Below, in pieces: positions 53,205-61,601 of a stretch of DNA of 64,000 nucleotides. Source of the DNA: Streptomyces sp. A012304. Lineage in GTDB: Bacteria; Actinomycetota; Actinomycetes; Streptomycetales; Streptomycetaceae. The DNA is taken from contig NZ_BQUN01000034.1 in assembly GCF_026008495.1 (NCBI RefSeq), forward strand, positions 90,717-154,716. The letters are read 5' to 3'. The position numbers and the translations under genes are program-made. The notes beneath the pieces are model-generated. The model did no database searches, was not told the origin of the DNA, and worked only from the letters and a program-made list of their open reading frames with translations. Every line of letters begins with the position of its first letter. Positions within the stretch are counted from its first letter, which is position 1.

Positions 53205-53514
53205 ACCCTTCCCCCAGAGCCCCCCCCGGTACAGAAATACGCAAGCGGATCATTCCGGGCAAATCGCGCATGAATGTTTTCATACGCCTTGCAAAGGCGA
53301 CGGCATATATAAATACTGCTCACGGCCGCACCCGCCCGCCAAGGGCACCAGAACGAGCACCGGAAACCGCCGTCCCCTACCCGCGTCGGCGCCCACGGTG
53401 CTCGGGGCCTCGCCGGAGCGAGCGCCCGTGGCGGCCCCGGTCATCCCCTAGACCGGGGCCGCCCCACAACGTCGGACCACCCGTCACGACGCCACATACC
53501 CGGAAGCGATGATC
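53205..53514. other. 310-bp AT-rich intergenic region
   Basis: Bases 53225-53320 are strikingly AT-rich for this genome (for example GCATATATAAATAC) and contain CGCATGAATGTTTTCATACG, an imperfect palindrome near 53266-53285, and CCTTGCAAAGG at 53287-53297. This looks like a promoter/operator for the downstream gene; TTGCAA at 53289 and TAAATA at 53310 are possible but poorly spaced hexamers. Downstream lies the strong hairpin at 53430. Confidence 0.5.
53430..53463 (+). terminator. perfect 13-bp hairpin upstream of the small hypothetical gene
   Basis: GCGGCCCCGGTC at 53431-53442 pairs perfectly with GACCGGGGCCGC at 53451-53462 around an 8-nt ATCCCCTA loop; 53430 and 53463 add one more pair. 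It lies 51 bases before the ATG at 53515 and after the AT-rich promoter-like stretch. It could terminate transcripts from the RpiR gene, or sit in the leader of the next gene as an attenuator. Confidence 0.6.
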
Positions 53515-53889
53515 ATGCCCCTGACGACGACGCGCATCAGCCCGGACTGGCCGTGCCAGGTCAAGACCCCCGGCACCTACGACTGGGAGCGCTCCGCGGC
53601 CAAGTGGCTGCGTGAGCTGGTGCCCGCGCGCTACGCCAGCTACCCGGCGCTACTGCGCCACCCGGTGCTGCTCGCCCGCCATGCGCAGATCCAGGTCCAG
53701 CACGAGATACGGGTGGCCCGCACCGCCCTGCAGACCGCGCGCGCCGACCTGCCACGTCTCGGGATGCCCGAATCCGTCATCGAGCACACGATCAAGCTGT
53801 ACGCCGCCGAGGTCCTGCAGCTCCAGCACATCGCCCGCAGCGTCCGCGCCGTCACCGACGCACTCGTCGACCGCGGCGCGGGACGCTGA
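53515..53889 (+). CDS. conserved small hypothetical protein
   Basis: A 124-residue soluble, mostly helical protein (WERSAAKWLRELVPARYASY, ARTALQTARADLPRLGMPES, VLQLQHIARSVRAVTDALVD). The second of two close in-frame ATGs is chosen because it is better spaced from GGAAG; the first, at 53509, would add two residues. It is not recognised as a named family, though such proteins occur in streptomycetes near regulators. It precedes the phosphatase gene by 101 bp. Confidence 0.65.
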   Translation: MPLTTTRISPDWPCQVKTPGTYDWERSAAKWLRELVPARYASYPALLRHPVLLARHAQIQVQHEIRVARTALQTARADLPRLGMPESVIEHTIKLYAAEVLQLQHIARSVRAVTDALVDRGAGR

Positions 53890-53990
53890 GCGGTACGTTC
53901 CGCTCCGCCGCCCGCCATGGGCATCGTCGCTGGCAAGAGGGTTGCCACAAGACCACGATCGAAAGCCGCCGGGTGTGCCATGCTCGTGCC

Positions 53991-56378
53991 GTGACGAGCG
54001 AACCAGCCCGGCCCGCCGAGTCCGGTGCCGCGCCCGACATGGCCGCCCTGACCAGGGTCGTGGCGCGCCAGCGCGCCGAGCTGGACCGGTTGCAGGACCT
54101 GGCGGCCGCCTCGGCCGTGCTGGAGCGGGCCAAAGGCGCCGTGATGGCGCAGACCGGGTGCTCCCCGGAGGCCGCTCAGGAGGAGCTGCAACGCCGGGCG
54201 AAGGCCGGGCGGCGGACGGTGCTGGAGCAGTGCTGGCTCACCCTCGGCGCCCTGGCCGCGCCGGGCGGTACGGGCTCCCGGTCGGTGCCCGCCGACACCG
54301 CCCCGGACCGCGCGCCGTCCACACCCCCGGCCGACGCCGAGGCCCTCGGCCGCCTCGCCCAGGCCCTGCTCCGCGTCGGCGGCCCGCAGGACCTCGCCCG
54401 GTGCCTGCTGGAGCGTCTCGCGCCGGACGTCGGCGCCGACGCGGTCATGATCTTCGTACGGCTCCCCACCGGCGGACTCGAACTCGTCGGGCACGCCGGC
54501 ATCGACGACACCCTCGCCGGCCAGTGGCACCGGGTCCCCCCGCTCACCGGGATCGCCGCGCTGGACACCCTCGACGCCGGACAACCGCGCTGGCTGGAGG
54601 ACCCGGCCCGGGACCGCAAGCGGTACCTGCTGATCGGGGATCCGCCCGAGCGGTGGCCGAGTTGTGCCTGGCTGCCGGTGGCCACCGGGCAGTCGACCGA
54701 CGTCGCCATCGGCATATTCCGCCACCGGGCGGGCCGCTTCTCCGCCCGGGAGCGTGAACTGCTGCTGGCCGTCGCCCGGTTGTGCGCGGGTCCGCTGCGC
54801 ACCTTCGGCCCCCGGCAGGACGACCCCGCCGTCGGCGAGGCCGCCGACGCCGTGCAGACCGTCTTCGACCGGCTTCCCGTCGCCGCCGTCCTGCTCACCC
54901 CGATACGCGGAGCGGCGGGCCACGTCGAGGACTTCCGTATCGACGCCGCGACCGCCGGCACCTCCGACGCGGTCGGCCGCAGCGGCCGCGAACTGATCGG
55001 CCTGCGCTTCCTGGAGTGCTGGCCGGCCGCGGCCGGGGACCCCCTGTGGCAGGGCTGCCTGGCCGCGCTGGCCGAGGGACATCCGTACGAGAGCGAGCCG
55101 TTCGCCCGTCAGCAGGTCGTGGCCGGGGTGAGCGAGCTGTCCACCTACTCGGCGCGGGTGGCGCGGCTGGGCGACGGACTGGTCGTCAGCTGGGTCCGGC
55201 ACGACCCCTCCGACCGGCAGGAGCAGCGGCTGGCGGACGTGCAGCGGCTGGGCAACCTCGGCTGGGCCAACTGGAACCTGGTCACGGGCGAGGTGAACTG
55301 GTCCTCCCAGGTCTTCACCATCCTCGACCGCGACCCCGCGCAGGGCGCCGTCTCCCTCGCCCGGCTGCCGGGCCTGGCTCTGCCGGAGGACATGCCGACG
55401 CTGGCCCGGGCCATGGGCGCGCTGGTCCGCCACGGCCTGCCGTGCGACGTGCCCTTCCGGATCGTCACCCGCCAGGGGGTACGGCATCTGCGGGCGGTCG
55501 CCGAGGCGGTGCCGGACGCCCACGGCACGCCCGTCGAGGTGCACGGCTTCGTCCAGGACCTCACCGCGCAGCGCAGTGCCGAACTCGCCCTCGTCGCCAC
55601 CGAGCGTGCCATCCTCACCCAGCACGGCGTGCTCCAGGCCGAGCGCACGGTGGCCAACCGGCTCCAGGAGGCGCTGCTGCCCCTGCCGAAGCAGCCGGTC
55701 CGGCTGGCCGGGCTGCGCGTCGACATCGCCTATCTGCCCGCCCAGTCGGGGCTGAACGTCGGCGGCGACTGGTTCAGCGCCATCCAACTCCCCGAGGGCG
55801 ACGCCCTGTTCGTGGTGGGCGACGTGGCCGGGCACGGCATGGACGCCGTCGCCGCGATGGCCCTGCTGCGCTTCACCGCCAAGGGCATGATCATCACCGG
55901 CTCGTCGCTGACCGGCGCGCTCACCCGGCTCAACGCCCTGCTGCTGCACTCGCGCGACCCGCACGGCACCGCCACCATGATCCTCGCCCGCTACTCCCCC
56001 GGCGAACGGCGGCTGAAGTGGGCGCAGGCCGGCCATCCCCCGCCGCTTCTGCTGCGCGACGGCGAGGCCCGCTATCTCACGCGGCCCCTCGGGATGCTGC
56101 TCGGCGCGAGCGACACCCCGTCCTATGCGGAGGCGGAGTGCCGCCTGGAACCCGGCGACCGGCTGGTGCTGTACACCGACGGCCTGGTGGAGCGGCCCTC
56201 GGAGAGCATCGACCGGGGCCTGGAACGGCTCGCCCGCGCCGCCGCCCAGCGCGGCCCCTCCGGCCCGGCGCCGCTGGACCAGTTGCTCGGCGCGCTGCTG
56301 GAACCCGAACGGCGGGACGACGTGTGCGTGCTCGACATCCGGGTTCCGGGCGACGACGAGGAGCCGGAGCACCGGTAG
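53991..56378 (+). CDS. ANTAR-GAF-PAS-PP2C (SpoIIE/RsbU-type) signalling phosphatase
   Basis: A 795-residue sensor protein. Residues about 33-85 form an ANTAR-like three-helix domain (SAVLERAKGAVMAQTGCSPE), 115-265 a GAF domain, 290-520 two PAS-like segments (one with LGNLGWANWNLVTGEVNWS), and 560-790 a SpoIIE/PP2C phosphatase with GLNVGGDWFSA, VGDVAGHGMDAVAAMA, YTDGLVE and RRDDVCVLDIR, which keep the metal-binding Asp residues. It would dephosphorylate an anti-anti-sigma factor in response to a signal. GTG 53991 lacks a ribosome binding site; CATGCT seven bases upstream suggests a leaderless transcript. GTG 53973 is an alternative. Confidence 0.88.
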   Translation: MTSEPARPAESGAAPDMAALTRVVARQRAELDRLQDLAAASAVLERAKGAVMAQTGCSPEAAQEELQRRAKAGRRTVLEQCWLTLGALAAPGGTGSRSVPADTAPDRAPSTPPADAEALGRLAQALLRVGGPQDLARCLLERLAPDVGADAVMIFVRLPTGGLELVGHAGIDDTLAGQWHRVPPLTGIAALDTLDAGQPRWLEDPARDRKRYLLIGDPPERWPSCAWLPVATGQSTDVAIGIFRHRAGRFSARERELLLAVARLCAGPLRTFGPRQDDPAVGEAADAVQTVFDRLPVAAVLLTPIRGAAGHVEDFRIDAATAGTSDAVGRSGRELIGLRFLECWPAAAGDPLWQGCLAALAEGHPYESEPFARQQVVAGVSELSTYSARVARLGDGLVVSWVRHDPSDRQEQRLADVQRLGNLGWANWNLVTGEVNWSSQVFTILDRDPAQGAVSLARLPGLALPEDMPTLARAMGALVRHGLPCDVPFRIVTRQGVRHLRAVAEAVPDAHGTPVEVHGFVQDLTAQRSAELALVATERAILTQHGVLQAERTVANRLQEALLPLPKQPVRLAGLRVDIAYLPAQSGLNVGGDWFSAIQLPEGDALFVVGDVAGHGMDAVAAMALLRFTAKGMIITGSSLTGALTRLNALLLHSRDPHGTATMILARYSPGERRLKWAQAGHPPPLLLRDGEARYLTRPLGMLLGASDTPSYAEAECRLEPGDRLVLYTDGLVERPSESIDRGLERLARAAAQRGPSGPAPLDQLLGALLEPERRDDVCVLDIRVPGDDEEPEHR

Positions 56379-56391
56379 GGGCGCGTCGGGG

Positions 56392-57210
56392 TCAGCCGGT
56401 GCGGGACTCCAGGTCGCGGCGGGTGTCGTCGCCGTAGACGCCGCTCTCGTCGCCGCGGATGCCGTACCAGAGCTGGAAGCGGGCCACGGCCTCGGTGAGG
56501 ACGGGGTCGTAGCGGCCGTCGGTGGGGCCGTTGTCGTAGACGTTCGGGACGCGTCGCAGGCGCTGCTGGAGGTCGGTGACCTCGGGGCCGGTGTCCCCCT
56601 CGCGCAGGGTGCCGGCGCCGTCGGGATCGGTGGCGGCGGGTGGGGTGGTCGCGGGGGCGGCGGCGGCCGGCGCGGAGGTGGCCGGGGCGGGTGTGGCCGG
56701 GGGTGTCCCGGCGGCCGTCTGCTGGCCGCGGCCGGGCAGCAGCAGGGCGCAGGCGAAGCCGACGAGCGCCGCCGTGAGGACGGCGACCGAGGCGACGGCG
56801 ACGCGGTGCGGTCCTCCGCCGGTCTCCCGGGGCGGCCGGCGTCCCGCCGTGGGCGCCGGACGCCGGGTCCGCGCCCCGGTCTCCCGGGCCGGTTCGCGTC
56901 TCGCCGCCGGCGGCAGCCGCTCGGTCCTCGCCTCACCGCCGGCCCTCGCACCAGCGCCGGTCCTCGCACCACCGCCGGTGCGCGCCTCACCGCCGGCCCT
57001 CGGCCCACCGCCGGCCCTCGGCCCGCCGCCGGTGCGCGTCTCGCCGTCGGTCCGTCGGTCCGGCAGCCGGACGGCGTCGTACGGTCCGGTGTCCTCGGTC
57101 ATCTCGCGGAACAGCTCCGCGAGGGCGTCGGTGTTGCGCGGCCTGAGGACCCGGATGGGCTCCAGTACCGGTCGGTCGTGCGGCTGCCCTGGTTCGGCCG
57201 GTGTCGGCAC
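56392..57210 (-). CDS. membrane protein with R/G-rich repeats and peptidoglycan-binding domain
   Basis: A 272-residue protein. It has a cytoplasmic N-terminus (about 1-50), then a six-residue degenerate repeat of the ARTGGG/PRAGGG/PRAGGE type (residues about 55-95), a single helix VAVASVAVLTAALVGFACALLL near 137-158, an Ala/Pro-rich linker, and a C-terminal PG_binding_1 domain (LREGDTGPEVTDLQQRLRRV ... FQLWYGIRGDESGVYGDDTR). It probably binds cell wall from outside the membrane. GTG 57210 follows GGAGGGAG. It converges on the phosphatase gene, 13 bases away. Confidence 0.82.
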   Translation of the reverse strand: MPTPAEPGQPHDRPVLEPIRVLRPRNTDALAELFREMTEDTGPYDAVRLPDRRTDGETRTGGGPRAGGGPRAGGEARTGGGARTGAGARAGGEARTERLPPAARREPARETGARTRRPAPTAGRRPPRETGGGPHRVAVASVAVLTAALVGFACALLLPGRGQQTAAGTPPATPAPATSAPAAAAPATTPPAATDPDGAGTLREGDTGPEVTDLQQRLRRVPNVYDNGPTDGRYDPVLTEAVARFQLWYGIRGDESGVYGDDTRRDLESRTG

Positions 57211-57337
57211 GCGTGTCTCCCTCCGTCCCGTGGTCCCCGCGAAGAGATACGCGCGCGGGGGCGGCGGGGTTCAGCCGGCGAGGAGGTGGAAGACGTCCCG
57301 GAGGTCGTCCGGGCGCCGCCCAGGTGTCGGCGCTTCG

Positions 57338-57343
57338 TACAAT
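57338..57343 (+). promoter_or_regulatory. -10-like TACAAT upstream of the MarR gene
   Basis: TACAAT at 57338-57343 stands out in a GC-rich region 67 bases before the MarR start at 57410. No -35 hexamer is seen at the right distance, so an activator or extended -10 would be needed. Confidence 0.4.
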
Positions 57344-57409
57344 TTGAGGCCGAACGACCGTGGGGGCCCGGACGACGGCTCCCGGGGAAGCCAGACGAAG
57401 GAGCCGCCC

Positions 57410-57982
57410 GTGCCCGGCCAGCGTTCCATCACCGAAGCCGAGAGGCTCGCCTCGGCGAAGCTCGGCGGGACTCCGATCCGCCGGGAGCAGATGGCGGCCG
57501 TGGCGAACATCCACCGCGCCGCGTCGGCGGTGCGCCAGCACGTGGAGAACTCCGTCCTGCGCGGCTCGGACCTGACCTGGACGGCGTTCGTCGTGCTGTG
57601 GGTCGTCTGGGTGTGGGGCGAGTCGGAGACACGGCACGTGGCGGAGGAGGCCGGCATCTCCAAGGGCACGCTCACCGGAGTGGCGCGCACCCTGGAGTCA
57701 CGGGGGCTGCTGCGGCGGGCCGGTCATCCGGCCGACGGGCGGCTGGTGCTGCTGAGCCTCACCGACAAGGGCGAGGACCTGATGGTGCGGCTGTTCCCCG
57801 AGTTCAACGAGGAGGAGGCCTTCGTCACCGGCCGGCTGTCGGACGCGGAGTGCCGCACCCTCGCGGACTCGCTGCGCCAGGTCGTGCTCCAGGTCGAGGA
57901 GCACGGCGAGGAGCGCCGCCGCACCCTGCTCGGCGGGGCGGCACCCGCGCCCCGGCGCAGCGGGCGCCGCCCCCGGGCCTGA
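57410..57982 (+). CDS. MarR family transcriptional regulator
   Basis: A 190-residue winged-helix regulator. After an N-terminal helix (EQMAAVANIHRAASAVRQHV), the HTH WTAFVVLWVVWVWGESETRH - VAEEAGISKGTLTGVARTLE - wing GLLRRAGHPADGRLVLLSLT covers residues about 55-125; long dimerisation helices follow. The Arg/Ala tail is disordered. GTG 57410 follows GAAGGAG. It may control the nearby genes or a resistance/catabolic function elsewhere; the ligand is unknown. Confidence 0.86.
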   Translation: MPGQRSITEAERLASAKLGGTPIRREQMAAVANIHRAASAVRQHVENSVLRGSDLTWTAFVVLWVVWVWGESETRHVAEEAGISKGTLTGVARTLESRGLLRRAGHPADGRLVLLSLTDKGEDLMVRLFPEFNEEEAFVTGRLSDAECRTLADSLRQVVLQVEEHGEERRRTLLGGAAPAPRRSGRRPRA

Positions 57983-58054
57983 GATCGGACGCTCGGGCCC
58001 TGGTCGTACGATGACAGGACCGTCTTTCTTCTCCCGAAGGGCTCGTGCACTCCC

Positions 58055-58903
58055 GTGACCACCGCGACACTCCTCGACGGCAAGGCCGCAGCGGCCGACA
58101 TCAAGAACGAACTCGCCCTCCGGGTCCAGGCGTTGAAGGAGCGCGGCATCACCCCGGGGCTCGGCACGATCCTGGTCGGGGACGACCCGGGAAGCCGTTC
58201 GTACGTGGGCGGCAAGCACCGTGACTGCGCCCAGGTCGGCATCGCCTCGATCCGGGTGGAGCTGCCCGCCGACGCCTCCCAGGCCGACGTGGAGGCGGCG
58301 GTGCTGCGGCTGAACGCCGACCCGGCGTGCACGGGGTTCATCGTGCAACTGCCGCTGCCCGCCCACATCGACACGCATGCCGTGCTGGAGCTGATCGACC
58401 CGGTCAAGGACGCCGACGGTCTGCACCCGACCAACCTGGGCCGTCTGGTGCTGGGCATCCCGGGGCCGCTGCCCTGCACGCCGCGCGGCATCATCGACCT
58501 GCTGCGCCGCCACCACGTGGCGATCACCGGCCAGCAGTTCTGCGTCATCGGCTGCGGCGTCACCGTGGGCCGGCCGCTGGGCCTGATGCTGACCCGAGCC
58601 ACCGAGCACGCCACGGTGACGCTGTGCCACGAGGCCACCCAGGACGTCGCCGCGCACGCCCGTGAGGCGGACGTGGTGGTGGCGGCGGCCGGTGTCGCGC
58701 ACCTGGTGACGCCGGACTGGATCAAGCCGGGCGCGACCGTGCTGTCCGTCGGCCTGACCCGCACCGTGGAGGGCATCCTCGGTGACGTCCACCCGGACGT
58801 GAGCGATGTCGCCGGGTCGTTCGCGCCGCCGGTGGGCGGGGTGGGCCCGATGACCCGGGCGATGCTGCTGACCAACGTCGTCGAGGCCGCCGAGCGGCTC
58901 TGA
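58055..58903 (+). CDS. folD: bifunctional methylenetetrahydrofolate dehydrogenase/cyclohydrolase
   Basis: A 282-residue FolD. Tyr50 and Lys54 ([10 protein letters not shown]) are the active-site pair of the dehydrogenase/cyclohydrolase, FIVQLPLP and [16 protein letters not shown] are folate-binding signatures, and [12 protein letters not shown] is the NADP loop; the usual SxxVG Ser is Cys-Gly-Val here. [14 protein letters not shown] is the C-terminal FolD motif. It interconverts methylene-, methenyl- and formyl-tetrahydrofolate for one-carbon metabolism in the cytosol. GTG 58055 is the only suitable start; a TACGAT -10-like hexamer is at 58007-58012. It is probably a paralogue, as it lies apart from purine genes. 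Confidence 0.9.
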   Translation: MTTATLLDGKAAAADIKNELALRVQALKERGITPGLGTILVGDDPGSRSYVGGKHRDCAQVGIASIRVELPADASQADVEAAVLRLNADPACTGFIVQLPLPAHIDTHAVLELIDPVKDADGLHPTNLGRLVLGIPGPLPCTPRGIIDLLRRHHVAITGQQFCVIGCGVTVGRPLGLMLTRATEHATVTLCHEATQDVAAHAREADVVVAAAGVAHLVTPDWIKPGATVLSVGLTRTVEGILGDVHPDVSDVAGSFAPPVGGVGPMTRAMLLTNVVEAAERL

Positions 58904-58934
58904 CCTCCGTCGAGGTCACCCTCACCCGACCGAG

Positions 58935-58970
58935 GGCACTCAGTTCCCCGTCCCGAGGGAACTGAGTGCC
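58935..58970 (+). promoter_or_regulatory. 14+14 palindromic operator of the TetR gene
   Basis: GGCACTCAGTTCCC at 58935-58948 and GGGAACTGAGTGCC at 58957-58970 are a perfect inverted repeat with an 8-base spacer. A TACGTT -10-like hexamer follows at 58980-58985, seven bases before the ATG at 58993. The position fits autoregulation of the TetR protein encoded immediately downstream. Confidence 0.8.
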
Positions 58971-58992
58971 ATCCCGTGCTACGTTCCCCGGC

Positions 58993-59697
58993 ATGAGCAG
59001 CAGCAAGCCGGGGGCCGTGAGACCGCCCATGCGGGACGCCCTGGTCGCGGCGGCCTTCCAGCTGTTCCTGGAGCGCGGGTACGAGCAGACGACCGTCGAC
59101 GACATCGTGGAACTGGCCGGCGTGGGGCGGCGGTCGTTCTTCCGGTACTTCCCCTCCAAGGAGGACGTGGTCTTCCCCGACCACGAGCGGTGCCTGGCCG
59201 ACATGACCGCCTTCCTCGCCCGGAGCGGACCGGAGCACGAGCCGGTCGGCCGGGTGTGCGACGCCGCCCGGCTGGTGCTGGGGATGTACGCCGAGAACCC
59301 GGCCTTCTCCGTGCAGCGCTACCGCCTCACCAAGAAGGTGCCCGGGCTGCGCGCGTACGAGTTGGGCGTCGTATGGCGCTACGAGCGCGCCCTGGCCGAG
59401 TACCTGCGCGGGCGCTTCGCCGGGCGGCCCGACGGGATCCTCCGGGCGGACGTGATCGCCGCCGCCGTGGTCGCGGCCCACAACAACGCGCTGCGCTCCT
59501 GGCTGCGCTCGGACGGACAGGACGACGCCACCGCCACGGTGGACCACGCCCTGGGGTACGTGCGGTCGGCGTTCGGCGCGCCGCCCGCCGACGGGCGGGA
59601 CGGCGCACCCGAGGACGTGGTCGTGGTGGTCTCCCGGCGCGGCGCGCCCCTGTGGCGGGTGGTGCAGGAGATCGAGACGACCCTCGCCCGCGACTGA
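58993..59697 (+). CDS. TetR family transcriptional regulator
   Basis: A 234-residue regulator. The N-terminal HTH spans residues about 13-60 (ALVAAAFQLFLERGYEQTTV, DDIVELAGVGRRSFFRYFPS, KEDVV); the C-terminal domain is all-helical and ligand-binding. The ATG at 58993 has no ribosome binding site, but TACGTT at 58980-58985 is correctly placed for transcription to start at or near the ATG, so a leaderless mRNA is likely. The palindrome at 58935-58970 is the obvious self-operator, and a related palindrome precedes the next gene, suggesting that gene is a target. Confidence 0.88.
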   Translation: MSSSKPGAVRPPMRDALVAAAFQLFLERGYEQTTVDDIVELAGVGRRSFFRYFPSKEDVVFPDHERCLADMTAFLARSGPEHEPVGRVCDAARLVLGMYAENPAFSVQRYRLTKKVPGLRAYELGVVWRYERALAEYLRGRFAGRPDGILRADVIAAAVVAAHNNALRSWLRSDGQDDATATVDHALGYVRSAFGAPPADGRDGAPEDVVVVVSRRGAPLWRVVQEIETTLARD

Positions 59698-59733
59698 CTC
59701 CGCGATTCAAGGGTACGCAGTGCCTTTACGGCT

Positions 59734-59746
59734 GGCACTCAGTGCC
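59734..59746 (+). promoter_or_regulatory. second TetR-type operator upstream of the OB-fold gene
   Basis: GGCACTCAGTGCC is a perfect 6+1+6 palindrome; its GGCACTCAGT half is identical to the outer half-site of the TetR operator at 58935. CATACT at 59746-59751 is a -10-like hexamer, so bound repressor would block the promoter. An extra GCAGTGCC lies at 59717-59724. Confidence 0.7.
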
Positions 59747-59846
59747 ATACTCTGTCGGCGTGCACGGTGGCACGGTGAACCGCGCACCCGCGTGCCCGGC
59801 TGACGGCGCACGCTCGATTCCGGCCGAGCGCAGGGAGTTGACCAGC

Positions 59847-60260
59847 GTGTACCACCACTCAGGACCCGCCGTGCAGCAGGCGGCCGGCTCCCCGGCGGGC
59901 GTCATCGACCGCCGGGGCACGGACGCCGAGGCGATCCACTTCCAGCGCTGCACCTGGTGCGGCACCGCCATGTACCACCGGCTGCTGTGTCCGGTGTGCC
60001 AGGGCAGCGACCTGCGCACCGAGCGCAGCACGGGCCTCGGGACGGTCCGCCACTCCACGGTGGTGCACCGCAACACGCCCTCCGCGCGCAATGTGTCGCT
60101 GATCGAGATGGCCGAGGGGTTCGTCGTACGCGGCCGGGTCATGGGCCCGGCCATCGGCATCCACAGCGGCGACCGCGTCCGGCTGTCCACGGCCAAGGAC
60201 CCGGTGCGGGGCGAGCCGGTCTTCCAGCTCGTCGACGAGCCCTACCGGGCCTGGCACTGA
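59847..60260 (+). CDS. zinc-ribbon OB-fold (DUF35-like) protein
   Basis: A 137-residue protein with a rubredoxin-like zinc ribbon (Cys35-x2-Cys38 and Cys48-x2-Cys51, CTWCG and CPVCQG) followed by an OB fold (GTVRHSTVVHRN, FVVRGRVMGPAIGI, GDRVRLST). DUF35 proteins usually act as acyl-CoA-binding partners of thiolases or HMG-CoA synthase-like enzymes, but no such gene is adjacent. GTG 59847 follows GGGAG at good distance. A GTG at 59760, eight bases after the -10, would give a leaderless longer form with 29 extra residues. Likely repressed by the upstream TetR. Confidence 0.82.
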   Translation: MYHHSGPAVQQAAGSPAGVIDRRGTDAEAIHFQRCTWCGTAMYHRLLCPVCQGSDLRTERSTGLGTVRHSTVVHRNTPSARNVSLIEMAEGFVVRGRVMGPAIGIHSGDRVRLSTAKDPVRGEPVFQLVDEPYRAWH

Positions 60261-60269
60261 TCGGCGCGC

Positions 60270-61601
60270 TCAGCCGGTCCGCTCCCCCAGTCCGGGCAGC
60301 AGGTCCCTGATCCGCGCCGGCGCACCGGTCTCGAAGCACCGGTTGGCGGCGAGTCCGACGGCGAGCGCCAGCGCGCCGTCGCGTTCGCCGGCGAGGGGCC
60401 GGCCGGCCGCCCCCGCCGTCCCGAACAGCGCGTCGAGCATCCGGGTGTCTCCCCCGCCGTGCGCCTCGTGCGCGACGGTGACGGGGATCTCGGCCGGCGG
60501 CCGCCACAACGGGCGCAGCGTCAGCCGCACCCCGCCCGCGTGCTCGGCCGCCGTGTCCCCGTGCGGCGCGCCGCCGGTGGAGGTGATCCGGGTCCGGGAC
60601 GACTGCCAGCGGCTCTCCTCGACCTCCAGTTCCAGCCGGCCCGCGCTGCCGTTGACCATCACCCGGTAGCCCTCCCACGGGGAGTACGCGGTGAGGTGGT
60701 ACGTCATCGTCGCGCCGCGCGCGTAACGGACCAGGACGGCCATGTCGTCCTCGATGGTGACGGGCCCGCCGAAGACGTTGCGGTCGCGGTGGTAGCCGTC
60801 GTCGCCCTCGGCGTCCAGGTAGAGGGCGCGCAGGGTGTCGTCGGCCGCGAGGTCCAGCGCGAACGGGTCGCCGGCGGCGGCGTCGGCGCCGTGGGCGCGC
60901 TCGTACGGTCGGCGCAGACCGTGACGGGCGCCCGCCTCCGGCCCGTAGAAGGCGAGCCGGCCGTAGCCGAAGACCTCCTCGGGCTCGTCGTCGAGCCACC
61001 AGTTGACCAGGTCGAAGTGGTGGCTCGCCTTGTGCACCATCAGGCCGCCGCTGCTCCGCTTCTCGCGGTGCCAGCGGCGGAAGTAGTCGGCGCCGTGCCG
61101 GGTGTCGAGCAGCCACTCGAAGTGGACGGAGAGCACCTCCCCGACCGCGCCGTCGGCGAGCAGCGCGCGGACCTTCTCGTGGACGGGGTTGAAGCGGTAG
61201 TTGAAGGCGACGGTGAGGGAGTTGCCCGTCTCGCGGACCGTGTCCAGGATCCGGGCGCAGCGCTGCGCGTCGACGGTCATCGGCTTCTCGGTGACCACCC
61301 GGCAGCCCGCCTGGAGGGCGGGGACGATGTAGCGGTCGTGCTCACGGTCGACGGTGGTGACGACGACCTCGTCGATGCCCTCCTCGGTGAGCAGGTCGGT
61401 GAAGCGTTCCGGGTCCCACTCGGTGGCGGGCGGCTCGCCCGCGGCGGTCAACAGCCGGTTGTGGAAGGCCATCCGGGTCGGGCTGGGGTCGCAGAGGGCG
61501 GCGACGCGGTGGCCGGGGCGGGCGGCGAGGTCCCGGGTGAAGGCCTGGGCACGGTGCCCGGTGCCGACGACTGCCGCCCGCAGTAGGGGAGTTCGGCTCA
61601 T
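60270..61601 (-). CDS. Gfo/Idh/MocA family oxidoreductase
   Basis: A 443-residue NAD(P)-dependent enzyme. AAVVGTGHRAQAFTRDLAAR is the Rossmann loop, CRVVTEKPMTVD carries the catalytic EKP motif, and GGLMVHKASHHFDLVNWWLD has the active-site HxxxD-type His and Asp. It is longer than the one at 21741, with an extended C-terminal beta sheet as in glycoside-dehydrogenase-like members. It may oxidise a sugar or sugar glycoside. ATG 61601 begins MSRTPLLRAAVVG. It is divergent from the secreted hydrolase, with a 176-bp shared region. Confidence 0.87.
   Translation of the reverse strand: MSRTPLLRAAVVGTGHRAQAFTRDLAARPGHRVAALCDPSPTRMAFHNRLLTAAGEPPATEWDPERFTDLLTEEGIDEVVVTTVDREHDRYIVPALQAGCRVVTEKPMTVDAQRCARILDTVRETGNSLTVAFNYRFNPVHEKVRALLADGAVGEVLSVHFEWLLDTRHGADYFRRWHREKRSSGGLMVHKASHHFDLVNWWLDDEPEEVFGYGRLAFYGPEAGARHGLRRPYERAHGADAAAGDPFALDLAADDTLRALYLDAEGDDGYHRDRNVFGGPVTIEDDMAVLVRYARGATMTYHLTAYSPWEGYRVMVNGSAGRLELEVEESRWQSSRTRITSTGGAPHGDTAAEHAGGVRLTLRPLWRPPAEIPVTVAHEAHGGGDTRMLDALFGTAGAAGRPLAGERDGALALAVGLAANRCFETGAPARIRDLLPGLGERTG

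Noticed and set aside
53029..53283. Small minus-strand ORF over the AT-rich promoter region
   Set aside because: Arg/Pro-rich shadow of the RpiR gene end; no ribosome binding site or conserved-looking sequence.
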